Part shown: one piece after another, positions 1 through 8,200 of the stretch | Layout of the letters: every line of letters starts with the position of its first letter | How positions within the stretch are numbered: position 1 is the stretch's first letter | Assembly (NCBI GenBank): GCA_027296925.1 | Contig: JAPUIP010000619.1 | Span: 1 to 12,355, forward strand | Reading direction: 5' to 3' | Length of the DNA: 12,355 nucleotides | Source of the DNA: Candidatus Poribacteria bacterium | GTDB taxonomy: Bacteria > Poribacteria > WGA-4E > PCPOR2b | Translations under genes and position numbers: made by a program | Notes under the pieces: generated by a model | The model's input: the letters and a program-made list of their open reading frames with translations, nothing else | The model's database searches: none | Told to the model about the DNA's origin: nothing

Positions 1-108
1 AGGATAGTCTGCACCATAGCTGGTAATCGAATACCGAAATGGCACCACTTCCCCAATGTCTTGGTCGAGTTTATCTTCGATGCGTACACTATTTTTTTCG
101 TCAGACAT
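1..108 (-). CDS. DUF262 (GmrS/GmrD-type) protein, N-terminal fragment cut by the window edge
   Basis: Reading leftwards from an ATG at 106-108, 36 codons run without a stop to the window edge. They include PFRYSITSYGADYP, which matches the opening of many DUF262 proteins, where (F/Y)xITSYGADxxV precedes the core of the domain. DUF262 is the ParB-like nucleotide-hydrolysing domain of GmrSD-type modification-dependent restriction enzymes and of many uncharacterised relatives. The catalytic region lies outside the window, so activity cannot be judged. An AGGAG sits about 8 bases before the ATG, which supports the start. The gene follows the nucleotidyltransferase-fold gene by 60 bp on the same strand and could share its transcript. 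The family call rests on a short but distinctive motif. Confidence 0.7.
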   Translation of the reverse strand, partial: MSDEKNSVRIEDKLDQDIGEVVPFRYSITSYGADYP

Positions 109-168
109 TACGGCCGCTCCTGTTTGCAAAGTCACATTTCGCATCTAGAACTTAACAGGGTAACGATT

Positions 169-948
169 TTACTTATCCAATTTATGCCCAATCTCCCTTC
201 CCAAATCGACAACCTGAAAGCCTACACGAATCGCCGTCCGACAGAGATCTGCATCCTCCCGGAGTTCATCCCTTTTGCTCGCCAGGTCGTAAAACGTCCG
301 CCCAAATTCTGCGAGTTGTCTCGCACGCTCGTCCTCTAATTTTTCTAACGCTCCCAGCACCTCAAACTTCGTCATCGTCCAAACCGCAAATGGATGCTGG
401 GTCAGCAGGGATAAAACGCGATAGAGGGCCGGTGTTACCGCGGGATTGAGTCGGCGGACGTAACTGGCAAGCTGATCGGTGCGTTCATCGGAGAGGGAGT
501 TGATCAACTTGTAGGCGTAGGTGGGATTTTTCAGGCTATCGAGATCTTGCTTGAGCATCTCCTCGGCGGTCGGTGGCGGATCGGGACAGGCATCCCCGTA
601 CAGGAGAATATACGTCTCCGGTAGCGGTCCAACCCAGTCCCGTTGATGTGACACCGGAAGGCAAATCACCTGAATCGGACCGCCGCCCAAATCGTAATTT
701 CGGATGAGTTCATACATCTTCTCTTGCAGGCTTAAACCGAGCTCCAATTTGAGAAAGTCGCTGTAGATAAAAGCATCGTCTTTGAGATAGACATGCAGAT
801 CGACATCGGACAGCCCGGGAATAAAGCCACCTTTCACGGTCGAACCCTTAGTGAGAATCGACACGAGGCTTTCGCCGAACACCGTTTTGCAGACCTCGAC
901 AAATGCTTCCCTCAATTCTGCGATTGTGTGTCGATATGCTTCTAACAT
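169..948 (-). CDS. Nucleotidyltransferase-fold (Pol beta superfamily) protein
   Basis: The 259-aa protein carries the signature of the DNA polymerase beta nucleotidyltransferase superfamily near its N-terminus: KGSTVKGGFIPGLSDVDLHV, with GS at residues 35-36 and the two metal-binding carboxylates D48 and D50. These enzymes transfer a nucleotide from NTP to a protein, RNA or small molecule; the substrate here is unknown. The third acidic residue expected on a later strand is not obvious: the candidate strand reads PIQVICLPV. The C-terminal half is helical and charged, as in antibiotic nucleotidyltransferases and MNT/HEPN-like proteins, but I cannot assign a subfamily. The ATG at 948 leaves 22 bp after mutS2. 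A TTG at 978, overlapping the mutS2 end by 8 bp and preceded by GGAAGA, would add 10 residues and is a real alternative. A DUF262 gene follows. Confidence 0.75.
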   Translation of the reverse strand: MLEAYRHTIAELREAFVEVCKTVFGESLVSILTKGSTVKGGFIPGLSDVDLHVYLKDDAFIYSDFLKLELGLSLQEKMYELIRNYDLGGGPIQVICLPVSHQRDWVGPLPETYILLYGDACPDPPPTAEEMLKQDLDSLKNPTYAYKLINSLSDERTDQLASYVRRLNPAVTPALYRVLSLLTQHPFAVWTMTKFEVLGALEKLEDERARQLAEFGRTFYDLASKRDELREDADLCRTAIRVGFQVVDLGREIGHKLDK

Positions 949-970
949 AGATTTCCGCAGACCTTGTTTA

Positions 971-3031
971 TTAAGCAAGCCCGAGATCTTCCAGTGCCAC
1001 AGTCATCTGCATTACGCCGAGTCGTACAACCGCTTTCTGGGCATCTGAATCGACCTCGCTGAGTGTTCCGACCCGGTCTAAGCTGCGCACACGGACTTCA
1101 TCGCCCGTCTTTAATCGATGAATGAATTCCAGACGCTGTTTCTCCTCTGGCAATTCTCCAAGCTTCTCCGCCATAGCGGCGCTGATTTCATCCAGTGATC
1201 CGAGCAGCGATTTCCGAGACGCCTCCGCTTTACGTAGTCGGTCAACCTGACCTTTGATCGTGCGGAGTGTGGTGTAAGCGTCCTCGCTGAGTTGTTGCCG
1301 CATCTCCGTTTCCTGCGCCGAAAGGTCGTCCAGTTTTTGGCGATATTCACTCTCCAAGCGTAACGCTTCCACCTTTGCCTGCTCTACGACACGTTTGTTT
1401 TCCTCCGTAATCGCCCTGGCGGCCTGTAATTGATTGATTAATTCCGCCGTCCCGTCATCCTGTTGTGTTGCTCCTGTTTCCGCATTCGCAATCACTTCAT
1501 GCGGTAAACCCAATTGCTTTGCAATTGCCAGCGCATTGCTGTTGCCGGGGGTACCAATCAACAGCTTGTATGTGGGACGCAACGTCGCTATATCGAATTC
1601 AACCGAGGCGTTTTCGACCCCCGGCACGGTGTAGCCGAGATTCTTGAGTGGGCTGATGTGCGTCGTCACGGTGGTCCGTGCTTTGCGCGCATGGAGATAT
1701 TCCAAGATGGATTTGGCCAACGCCGCGCCTTCGGCCGGGTCTGTCCCGCCGCCCAATTCATCCAGAAGCACTAAGCTGTTTTCACCGGCGAGCGAAAGAA
1801 TCTCAGCGATGTTGCGGAGATGGCTGGAGAAGGTGCTCAAGCTCTGCTCAAGGCTCTGCTCATCGCCGATGTCCGCAGCTACATGTGAGAATACCGCCAG
1901 CTTGGAATTTTTTCCTGCAGGGACGTGCATGCCGGATTGAGCCATCAGGGTGAGCAGACCTACCGTTTTCAACGTGATCGTTTTGCCGCCCGTGTTTGGA
2001 CCGGTGACAATCAGCGTATTGAAGTCGTCGCCCAAGCGAAAATCTATCGGAACAACCGGTGCGACGGATTCTGGCTCGCTGGATTTGCGCTGGAGCGCTA
2101 AGAGCAGCGGATGTCGCGCGTTGTTGAGGTTAATGACACTATCCGTATTCAACAGCGGCGGATTCATCCCATACTCCCGGCTGAAACGCACTTTCGCATA
2201 CGTCAGATCCAGATGGGCGAGTACCCTCAACGTCTCACCTAGCGGTTCGGTTTTATCCGCAATCATCGCTGTGATTTCACGGAGCAACCGCACGATTTCA
2301 GCTTTCTCCGCATCGATCGCCGCTTGTAACTCATTCCCCAATTGGCGAACCCCTTCCGGCTCGATAAATACAGTGTTGCCGCGATCAGATCGGTCTCGCA
2401 CAATTCCGGGGACGCGGGAAGCCTCGCGCTCTCTCACGGCAATCACCGGTCGCCCTTTCCGTTCACGGATAATCGTATCTTGGAGAAAGGGGTTCACGCT
2501 TTTTGAGCGAAGCACCGATTGGAGCCTGCTTCGGATGCGTCCCTTGAGCGTTTGGATCGTTTTGCGAAGCGACCTTAATTCAGCGCTTGCGCTGTTTTTG
2601 ACCTCGCCGGTTTCACCCAGTGTCCCCTCAATTTTGGCATCAATTTCGGGGTAAATCCGGATTTTTCCCGCCAATTGGCGAAGGTGCGGATAATCTCCGG
2701 CCCCATCCTCCAGATATCCTTTGGCAATCCTGAAGGCGCGAAGGGTCTCTTTGATGAGCAGGATATCCTCGATAACGAGAACATCTGCCCCTTTGTCCAA
2801 TTTCTCCAGAATCGGAAACAGGTCGTGTAATCCACCCATCGGCAGATAGCGATCAGGCGCCAACAACGTTTTTAGTTCCGTCGTTTCCGCGATCAGCCGC
2901 TCAATGCGATGCACGTCGGTTAGTGGTCGAACCCGTTGCGCCAAATTCTTGCCCAACCCGGAGGCGGCAAAGCGGACCAGTAATTCTCTCACTTTATCAT
3001 ATTCTAGAACATCCAGCGTGTGTTGATTCAT
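971..3031 (-). CDS. mutS2: MutS2 family ATPase lacking the Smr domain
   Basis: This 686-aa protein has the MutS2 architecture: an N-terminal helical region starting NQHTLDVLEYDKV, the core and lever region, then the ABC-type ATPase. Walker A is GPNTGGKT (344-351). The stretch STFSSHLRNIAEIL precedes Walker B, LVLLDELGGGTDP (420-432), and the H-loop is in VTTHISPLK (455-463). A coiled coil and a KOW-like segment (about 641-684) finish the protein. Typical MutS2 is near 780 aa and ends in an Smr endonuclease domain; here the stop falls directly after the KOW-like part. MutS2 binds branched DNA and limits recombination, and in Bacillus it also splits collided ribosomes. Without Smr the nuclease function should be absent. 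The ATG at 3031 is chosen because it has AAGGGA upstream and begins at the conserved N-terminus. An in-frame TTG at 3079 would add 16 unlikely residues. Confidence 0.93.
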   Translation of the reverse strand: MNQHTLDVLEYDKVRELLVRFAASGLGKNLAQRVRPLTDVHRIERLIAETTELKTLLAPDRYLPMGGLHDLFPILEKLDKGADVLVIEDILLIKETLRAFRIAKGYLEDGAGDYPHLRQLAGKIRIYPEIDAKIEGTLGETGEVKNSASAELRSLRKTIQTLKGRIRSRLQSVLRSKSVNPFLQDTIIRERKGRPVIAVREREASRVPGIVRDRSDRGNTVFIEPEGVRQLGNELQAAIDAEKAEIVRLLREITAMIADKTEPLGETLRVLAHLDLTYAKVRFSREYGMNPPLLNTDSVINLNNARHPLLLALQRKSSEPESVAPVVPIDFRLGDDFNTLIVTGPNTGGKTITLKTVGLLTLMAQSGMHVPAGKNSKLAVFSHVAADIGDEQSLEQSLSTFSSHLRNIAEILSLAGENSLVLLDELGGGTDPAEGAALAKSILEYLHARKARTTVTTHISPLKNLGYTVPGVENASVEFDIATLRPTYKLLIGTPGNSNALAIAKQLGLPHEVIANAETGATQQDDGTAELINQLQAARAITEENKRVVEQAKVEALRLESEYRQKLDDLSAQETEMRQQLSEDAYTTLRTIKGQVDRLRKAEASRKSLLGSLDEISAAMAEKLGELPEEKQRLEFIHRLKTGDEVRVRSLDRVGTLSEVDSDAQKAVVRLGVMQMTVALEDLGLA

Positions 3032-3087
3032 GATGTTTTTTTCCCTTCGATGCCAGTCAACAACGCGGCATCGCGTCAAGAATAGTA

Positions 3088-3116
3088 TTCCCCCGCACCG
3101 ATCGGATTTGGGGGAA
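3088..3116. other. Hairpin in the hisC-mutS2 spacer
   Basis: TTCCCCC (3088-3094) and GGGGGAA (3110-3116) form a perfect 7-bp stem around a 15-base loop that holds the 8-bp palindrome CCGATCGG (3098-3105). No T-run follows on the minus strand, so it is not a standard terminator for hisC. It could be an attenuating or stabilising structure in a hisC-mutS2 transcript, a protein site, or nothing. The rest of the 152-bp spacer shows no clear promoter. Confidence 0.3.
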
Positions 3117-3183
3117 GTTGCGCGTAGGAACGAGGTAATCTTTCCTCAATCATGAATCCTCTGTGTTTGCATTTCTTCATTTT

Positions 3184-4272
3184 TTACGCTTCACTCATCA
3201 CTTCCTTCAACGTGTTCACAAATCGCTCATTCTCTTCGGGTTTACCGATGGTCACCCGGATTGAATTGGGGAAGCCGTATCCAGCGACAGGGCGGACAAT
3301 CACGCCTTTCTGCATGAGGGCATCGGCAATCTCTTGCCCGGATTGATCGAAATGAACCAGGATAAAATTGCCTTCTGATTCGACGTACCCGAGGCCCATC
3401 TGATCGAGTGACTCATACAGATAGACTTTGCCGGAAGCGTTGAGTCGCTGACTCCGATGGACATGCTCCACATCCTTCAGTGCCGCTCGGGCTGCGGCTT
3501 GCGCTACCGAATTGCAGTTGAACGGTTGACGCACGCGGTTCATCGTTTCAATGAGCTCGGGCTTGGCGATACCGTATCCGATTCGCATCCCGGCAAGCCC
3601 ATAGATTTTGGAGAACGTCCGCGTGATGATGACGTTGCGCCCTTCCTCAACATAAGGCAGCGTTTGGGGGTAGTCGAGGCGACCCACATATTCGTAGTAG
3701 GCTTCGTCAAAGATAACGAGGACATCCTCCGGCACCTGCTCCATGAATCTCTTCGTCTGCTCTTTCGTCACCATCGTTCCGGTCGGATTATTCGGATTCG
3801 CAATGAAGATCAAGCGCGTCTTATCGGTGATTGCGTCCGCCATCGCTTCCAGATCATGCGTATAACGGCGCATCGGCGTAACAATCGATTTCGCGCCGCA
3901 GACCTTCGCAACAAGCATATAAACGACGAACGCGCTTTCCGAATAGATGACCTCATCATGGGGCGATATGTAGGTCTCCCCGACGATTTGCAGGACTTCG
4001 TTGGAGCCGTTGCCTAAAATCAGGTTTTCGGACGCGACGCCCACATGTTCCGCCAGGGCCTGCTTGAGGTAGTACGCATTGCCATCGGGATAGAGATTCA
4101 CCTGCGCCACTGCTTCCAAGCCGGCTTCAAGCGCCAGTGACGAGGGGCCGAGCGGATTTTCATTCGATGCCAGTTTGATGATATCCGTGAGCCCCAACTC
4201 ACGTTGGACCTCTTCAATCGGTTTTCCACCTTGATAGGGTTGAATCGTTTCGATTCCCGGTTTTGCTTTCAT
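3184..4272 (-). CDS. hisC: Histidinol-phosphate aminotransferase
   Basis: This 362-aa, full-length fold-type I PLP aminotransferase has HisC-type motifs. It catalyses transfer of an amino group from glutamate to imidazole acetol phosphate, giving L-histidinol phosphate, in cytosolic histidine biosynthesis. Visible motifs are KLASNENPLGPS (33-44), the NPNNPTG turn (159-165) with the PLP-ring asparagine, D189 in VIFDEAYYEY, the PLP lysine K222 in TFSKIYGLAGMRIGYG, phosphate-binding R230, and the substrate carboxylate arginine R339 in NSIRVTIG. The ATG at 4272 has AGGTGA just upstream. No other his genes are nearby, so it stands apart from a his operon. Some HisC-like enzymes also act on aromatic amino acids, so broader specificity is possible. 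A good minus-strand promoter lies about 60 bp upstream, and mutS2 follows 152 bp downstream. Confidence 0.94.
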   Translation of the reverse strand: MKAKPGIETIQPYQGGKPIEEVQRELGLTDIIKLASNENPLGPSSLALEAGLEAVAQVNLYPDGNAYYLKQALAEHVGVASENLILGNGSNEVLQIVGETYISPHDEVIYSESAFVVYMLVAKVCGAKSIVTPMRRYTHDLEAMADAITDKTRLIFIANPNNPTGTMVTKEQTKRFMEQVPEDVLVIFDEAYYEYVGRLDYPQTLPYVEEGRNVIITRTFSKIYGLAGMRIGYGIAKPELIETMNRVRQPFNCNSVAQAAARAALKDVEHVHRSQRLNASGKVYLYESLDQMGLGYVESEGNFILVHFDQSGQEIADALMQKGVIVRPVAGYGFPNSIRVTIGKPEENERFVNTLKEVMSEA

Positions 4273-4333
4273 AGTTCACCTGCGTCATGGGTCTGTTCAA
4301 TTTGCTCGGTCGGTCTGCTACCCGCAACGCTAA

Positions 4334-4362
4334 AAAATATCACGAACGCAAACGCATGTCAA
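4334..4362 (-). promoter_or_regulatory. Sigma70-type promoter for hisC
   Basis: On the minus strand a perfect -35 box TTGACA (4357-4362) is followed by exactly 17 bp and a -10 box TATTTT (4334-4339, 4 of 6 consensus). Transcription would start near 4327, giving a leader of about 55 bases before the hisC ATG at 4272. No leader peptide rich in histidine and no attenuator is evident in that leader. Confidence 0.65.
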
Positions 4363-4388
4363 GTTGAAATCCACAAGGCTAGAAATCT

Positions 4389-4417
4389 GCAATCAAGCAA
4401 ATGGGCAATCAAGCAAA
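4389..4417. repeat. Short direct repeat, two 13-bp copies
   Basis: GCAATCAAGCAAA occurs at 4389-4401 and again at 4405-4417, a 16-bp period with a 3-bp gap. It lies upstream of the hisC -35 box. It may be a paired regulator site or a chance slippage product; nothing else in the window matches it. Confidence 0.4.
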
Positions 4418-4618
4418 GAAACAAACGCGACGTTGACAAGGCTGCGGATTTGGTTGCGGCGTATGCCTGGCGAGAAGGTGAGATGAAATCCACACCTCAA
4501 AGTTCGGTGCAAGCTGCCAAAGCCAATCTCATTGTTACGAGTTTTTCACTTATGAACCCAGGCGCCTTGAACTGAAGTTCTCCACCCGCGTGGAAGTGAA
4601 ATGCCCGTTATGGAATCC

Positions 4619-4708
4619 CGCCTGTGCCGAGCTTCGAGGTAAGCTTCGAGGGAGGGTGCTTGCCCCGCCTGTCGCGCCTGTGCCGAGCTTCGAGGTAAGC
4701 TTCGAGGG
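4619..4708. repeat. 34-bp direct repeat pair, part of a dispersed intergenic repeat
   Basis: A 34-base unit at 4619-4652 recurs without mismatch at 4675-4708, a 56-bp period. It starts CGCCTGTGCCGAGC and ends AAGCTTCGAGGG. The unit contains internal short inverted segments built on AGCTTCGAG. Parts of it, and the adjoining GAACTTTGAGGGG (4709-4721), reappear in the palindromic element at 11521-11622, so this is probably one member of a genome-wide repeat family rather than a local duplication. Confidence 0.8.
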
Positions 4709-4730
4709 GAACTTTGAGGGGGCAACCGAC

Positions 4731-4752
4731 CTCCCCCCAAGTTTGGGGGGAG
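4731..4752. repeat. Perfect 22-bp palindromic hairpin
   Basis: CTCCCCCCAA (4731-4740) and TTGGGGGGAG (4743-4752) are exact inverted complements with only GT between them. The C6/G6 arms would make a very stable hairpin. There is no T-run on either side, so it is not a canonical terminator, although it sits about 65 bp past the stop of the small membrane protein gene and could slow or end that transcript. Confidence 0.7.
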
Positions 4753-4815
4753 ACCCAGAGGGGGGCTTCGACGGCGAACATCACAACCCTATACAGACTT
4801 ATGAAATCGACCATC

Positions 4816-5094
4816 TTAGTTTTTAGGTCTCGTGTGGGCGACTGATGATGACTGGCGAAGTTTCGCAATCGTGATCAATAGAAAGGCAGCCACATTGCCA
4901 ATCACAACGGCACTCAAAATGCCTGTCAAAAGCACAAATCCGCCGGTGCGTATCAGACCCGATCCAAATGGGCATAACCAATATCCTCCCCTGAAAGCAA
5001 GCACGGGAATTAGCATACCCAGTAGGAATCCAACGACGGCAGCAATGGCAGCGATTTTCTGATATTTCCTTATGGGTAATTGGACTTCCAGCAT
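4816..5094 (-). CDS. Small two-helix membrane protein, unrecognised
   Basis: The 92-aa translation has a short basic N-terminus (LPIRKYQK, residues 5-12), then two strongly hydrophobic stretches at about 13-35 and 50-77, and a polar basic tail. This pattern fits an inner-membrane protein with two transmembrane helices. I do not recognise a family. The hydrophobic periodicity and lack of rare-looking residues favour a real gene, but the ATG at 5094 has only a weak GTGAGA upstream, and open frames also exist on the opposite strand. The gene is separated from the large lipoprotein gene by a terminator, so it should be transcribed on its own. Function unknown. Confidence 0.5.
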   Translation of the reverse strand: MLEVQLPIRKYQKIAAIAAVVGFLLGMLIPVLAFRGGYWLCPFGSGLIRTGGFVLLTGILSAVVIGNVAAFLLITIAKLRQSSSVAHTRPKN

Positions 5095-5151
5095 AATTTA
5101 CGTCTCACACCCGGGGCGTTGCAGATAAGTCAGAAATGCGGCAATCGGTTT

Positions 5152-5196
5152 AGAAAAAGAACCCCCTGCATGAACGTGAATCATACAAGGGGGGTC
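5152..5196 (-). terminator. Intrinsic terminator of the large lipoprotein gene
   Basis: On the minus strand, about 30 bases past the lipoprotein stop codon, ACCCCC (complement of 5190-5195) pairs with GGGGGT (complement of 5161-5166). An imperfect inner stem, CATACA against TGCATG, extends it. The tract TTCTTTTTC (complement of 5152-5160) follows at once. This is the usual layout of a rho-independent terminator. Confidence 0.7.
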
Positions 5197-5226
5197 GTAT
5201 CAATGCAGATAGGCTTTCACACCGGG

Positions 5227-8200
5227 CTAACGCATCGACATCTCCACAGCATCAATTTTCCGACGCAGGATGACGCCCCATTGCCCAACGACCCATAGGG
5301 TGTCGTCGTTCTTTGCACGGACGATCGTGTAGAGATCGTTAGCGATGTCCGTATGTTCCTGTTCCCACGTCACACCGCCATCTGTCGAGTGGAGGATCGT
5401 CCCGGCTGCACCAATCGCGTAGATCTCCTGTTCAGACAAGGCTAAGATGTCGTACAGATCTTTCGTGACTCCGCTCGATGCAGGCTCCCACACAAACCCA
5501 CCGTCAGTAGTGCGGAGAATAATGCCGTACTGGCCAGCCGCCCATCCCTTCCGTTTGGCGATAAATGAAACCGAACGGAGATCGTAACCGGTATCGGTTT
5601 CATGATGTTTCCAGTATGCACCACCGTTGATTGTGCGCTGGACGATTCCGCTGTCTCCGACGGCCCAGCCGAGCGGTGCATATTTCATGTCCACACTATG
5701 GAGGTCTTTTCCGGTGGAAGTCCGTTGCGGCGTCCAGATCGGTCCACCATCCTGATTGTGGATAATCTGTCCATCACCGCCGACCGCCCAGCCTTCGAAG
5801 AACTTGCCAAACCCAACGTTGTTCATGACAAAAGATCTGGGTGGATCTTCCTCAAATAGCCCCGGACGCATCGGTGTCTGTCCCGCCGACCATTTCTCGC
5901 CATCGGTAGTGTAAAGTACCGTACCGTCATTTCTCATCGCCCAGCCCCACTTGGGGTCCAGGCTCGCGAAGTGAACGCCGATCAGTGGCTGTCGCGTTCT
6001 GGTCTGAAGCGGGGTCCAGGTCTGCCCACCGTCTTGCGTTTCCAGCAACAATCCATTATCCCCGGCAATCCAACCTTGTGTGCTGCTGAGGAACAACACA
6101 TTCCGGAAGTTATCAAGCTGTTCACCAAGCTGGCGTTCCCACGTCTCGCCGCCATCTGCGGTGTGGTAGATGTGCCCCGCTTCACCGACAGCCCAGGCAT
6201 GCTGATCTTCAGTAAAATGGACGTTTGTGATTGGCAAGCCAGACTGCCGACGGCGGCGGATTGGGCGTTGACGAACCGGAGGTGTCTCCTGGCGTTCCGC
6301 TTCTTTGGGCATCTGCACCTCACCGTCTTCATCGCTCGCGATTTCGCCTTCCGGGGTGAAGCGCCCGGCCCGCTGGCGGCGATCACGCATACGCCCCTGG
6401 AAGCCTTCCGCGAAATCTTCGTCAGACGGTAGCGTTGCAGCAGCGACATTCTGTCTTTTCGGTTCCTCATCAGCCTGAGTTTCCACTTCCGCATTCACGT
6501 CTGGTTCGCTTACCGCGACGAGTTCAGCTTCGGTTTCAAGCCCAACATAGACCGGTAGCCAGCTCTCCCCCTGATTGTGCGTCATGAGGATGGCGCCATC
6601 TCTGCCGATTCCCCAGGCACGTTGATGATCACGGAACTTAATCCGACGGAGTCTCTCCACGGTTGCCTCCGGAAGGCGTTGCTTCCACGTCATGCCGCCA
6701 TCATGAGTGAGCAGAGCCCTGCCATCCCCCATCACAATCCAACCGGATTTCGCATCCGCAAAATGGAGGGCGACGGCAGGCTGATTCGTCTTGGACTGAA
6801 TCTCCCAGTAGTCCCCGCCATCAACGGTATGCAGGATGAAACCCCCATCGGCACGTTGGGGAGCAATCGCCCAGCCTTCTTTGCTATTGATGAAATGGAG
6901 ATCTGTGATTGCCCGATTTGTCGTTCCGGTTTTCTGGAACTTCCAGGTTAAGCCCCCATCCGTGGTGTGGAGCGTCTGTCCCTGATTAACCCCCAGCCAA
7001 CCCTCCTGGGTATTGATAAACTGCATCGTACTGATAGCCCGGATATTTTGCAGCACGCCCTTGATCACCTGCCACGTCTTTCCGGCGTTCTCCGTCCGGA
7101 GCAGCATACCGCGCCCGGCGATCCAACCGTGAGATTCATCGACGAAAATGATACGACGTAAATCCCCCGTGATGCCGCTATGCTGAGGCGTCCACGTTTT
7201 TCCAGCATCGGTCGTGTGTGCAATCACCCCACCGGAGCCAACCGTCCAACCGGTCTGATCGTCCAAAAAATAGGTGTCGGCAAAGTCGGTCTGCCACGTC
7301 GCTTGACGAACAATCTCCCAGTGATAAGTGACCTCTTCGACGGTTGGCTGTTCTTCCGTAGCTTCGTCGGTTTCGGTCATCTCTGCGATCGGTGGCAGTT
7401 CAGCCGGAAGTTCTTCCGCATCAACAGAGTAGTGCATGGCGATCCCGCCTTTGCCGACGGCAACCATCCCTTCCGGTGAGAGCGCAAAGCCGTAAAGGTC
7501 GTTCTCTGTGTCGCTCTTCTGCAATTCCCATTTCGCGCCGCCGTTGGTGGTCGTCAGGATGGTGCCGCTATCCCCCACAATGAGTCCGTGCTTGGCATCG
7601 GCAAAGTAGACCTTATTGAGATTCGCCTCCGTGCCGCTGTGCTGAAATGACCACGTCTTTCCCCCATCTGTTGTGTGCAAGATCTCTCCGAATTGGCAGA
7701 CGACCCAACCGACACTGTTGTCGATAAAGTAGACCGCGTACAATTCATTATAGGTGTTCGTTTTCTGTTGCATCCACGTGATTCCGCCGTTTTTGGTGTG
7801 AATCACAATACCGGGCCAACCGACCGCCCATCCCTCCTTTTCATTAAGGAAGAAAGCCGCTTTGAGCATGTGAAACTCGCCTGGCGTCTGCTGCACCCAC
7901 GATTCGCCACCGTCCGCCGTATGCAGCACGGTTCCCATATCACCAACAATCCAGCCCATTTTGGGATTGACGAGATAAACGCCCCTGAGCGTATACCACC
8001 ATCCACTTCGCTGGTATTCCCAAGTCTGGCCGCCATCGGTGGTATGGACGATCAGGCCGCGATCGCCGACCGCCCAACCCTCCTGATCCGAAACGAAATA
8101 GAGACTCCGGATGTTGTCCCAGATGTCCGTCTCAACCTCCGTCCAGGTCTGTCCGCCGTCCTGGCTCATGGCGATGGTGCCACGCTTGCCAACGGCGATT

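Larger units (their letters stand above)
4273..4815. other. Intergenic region (543 bp) between hisC and the small membrane protein gene
   Basis: No convincing gene is present. From left to right it holds the hisC leader and promoter (to about 4362), a short direct repeat (4389-4417), about 200 bp with no recognised feature, a 34-bp direct repeat pair (4619-4708) and a perfect 22-bp palindrome (4731-4752). Open frames crossing the repeats have repetitive, low-plausibility translations and no supporting ribosome binding sites. Confidence 0.7.

Noticed and set aside
1950..2654. Plus-strand open frame of 234 codons opposite mutS2
   Set aside because: It lies wholly antisense to the conserved ATPase and core coding sequence. 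Its serine- and arginine-rich translation mirrors the codon pattern of the other strand, and it has no recognisable motif.
3032..3183. Possible intrinsic terminator between hisC and mutS2
   Set aside because: The GC hairpin at 3088-3116 is not followed by a T-run on the minus strand, so it was listed only as a hairpin.
4204..4575. Plus-strand open frame of 123 codons across the hisC start and upstream region
   Set aside because: It overlaps the hisC coding start and promoter, has no convincing ribosome binding site, and gives an unstructured translation.
4546..4868. Overlapping small open frames across the 34-bp repeats and palindrome
   Set aside because: The translations simply reflect the DNA repeats, and both strands are open equally. 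The region is better explained as a non-coding repeat.
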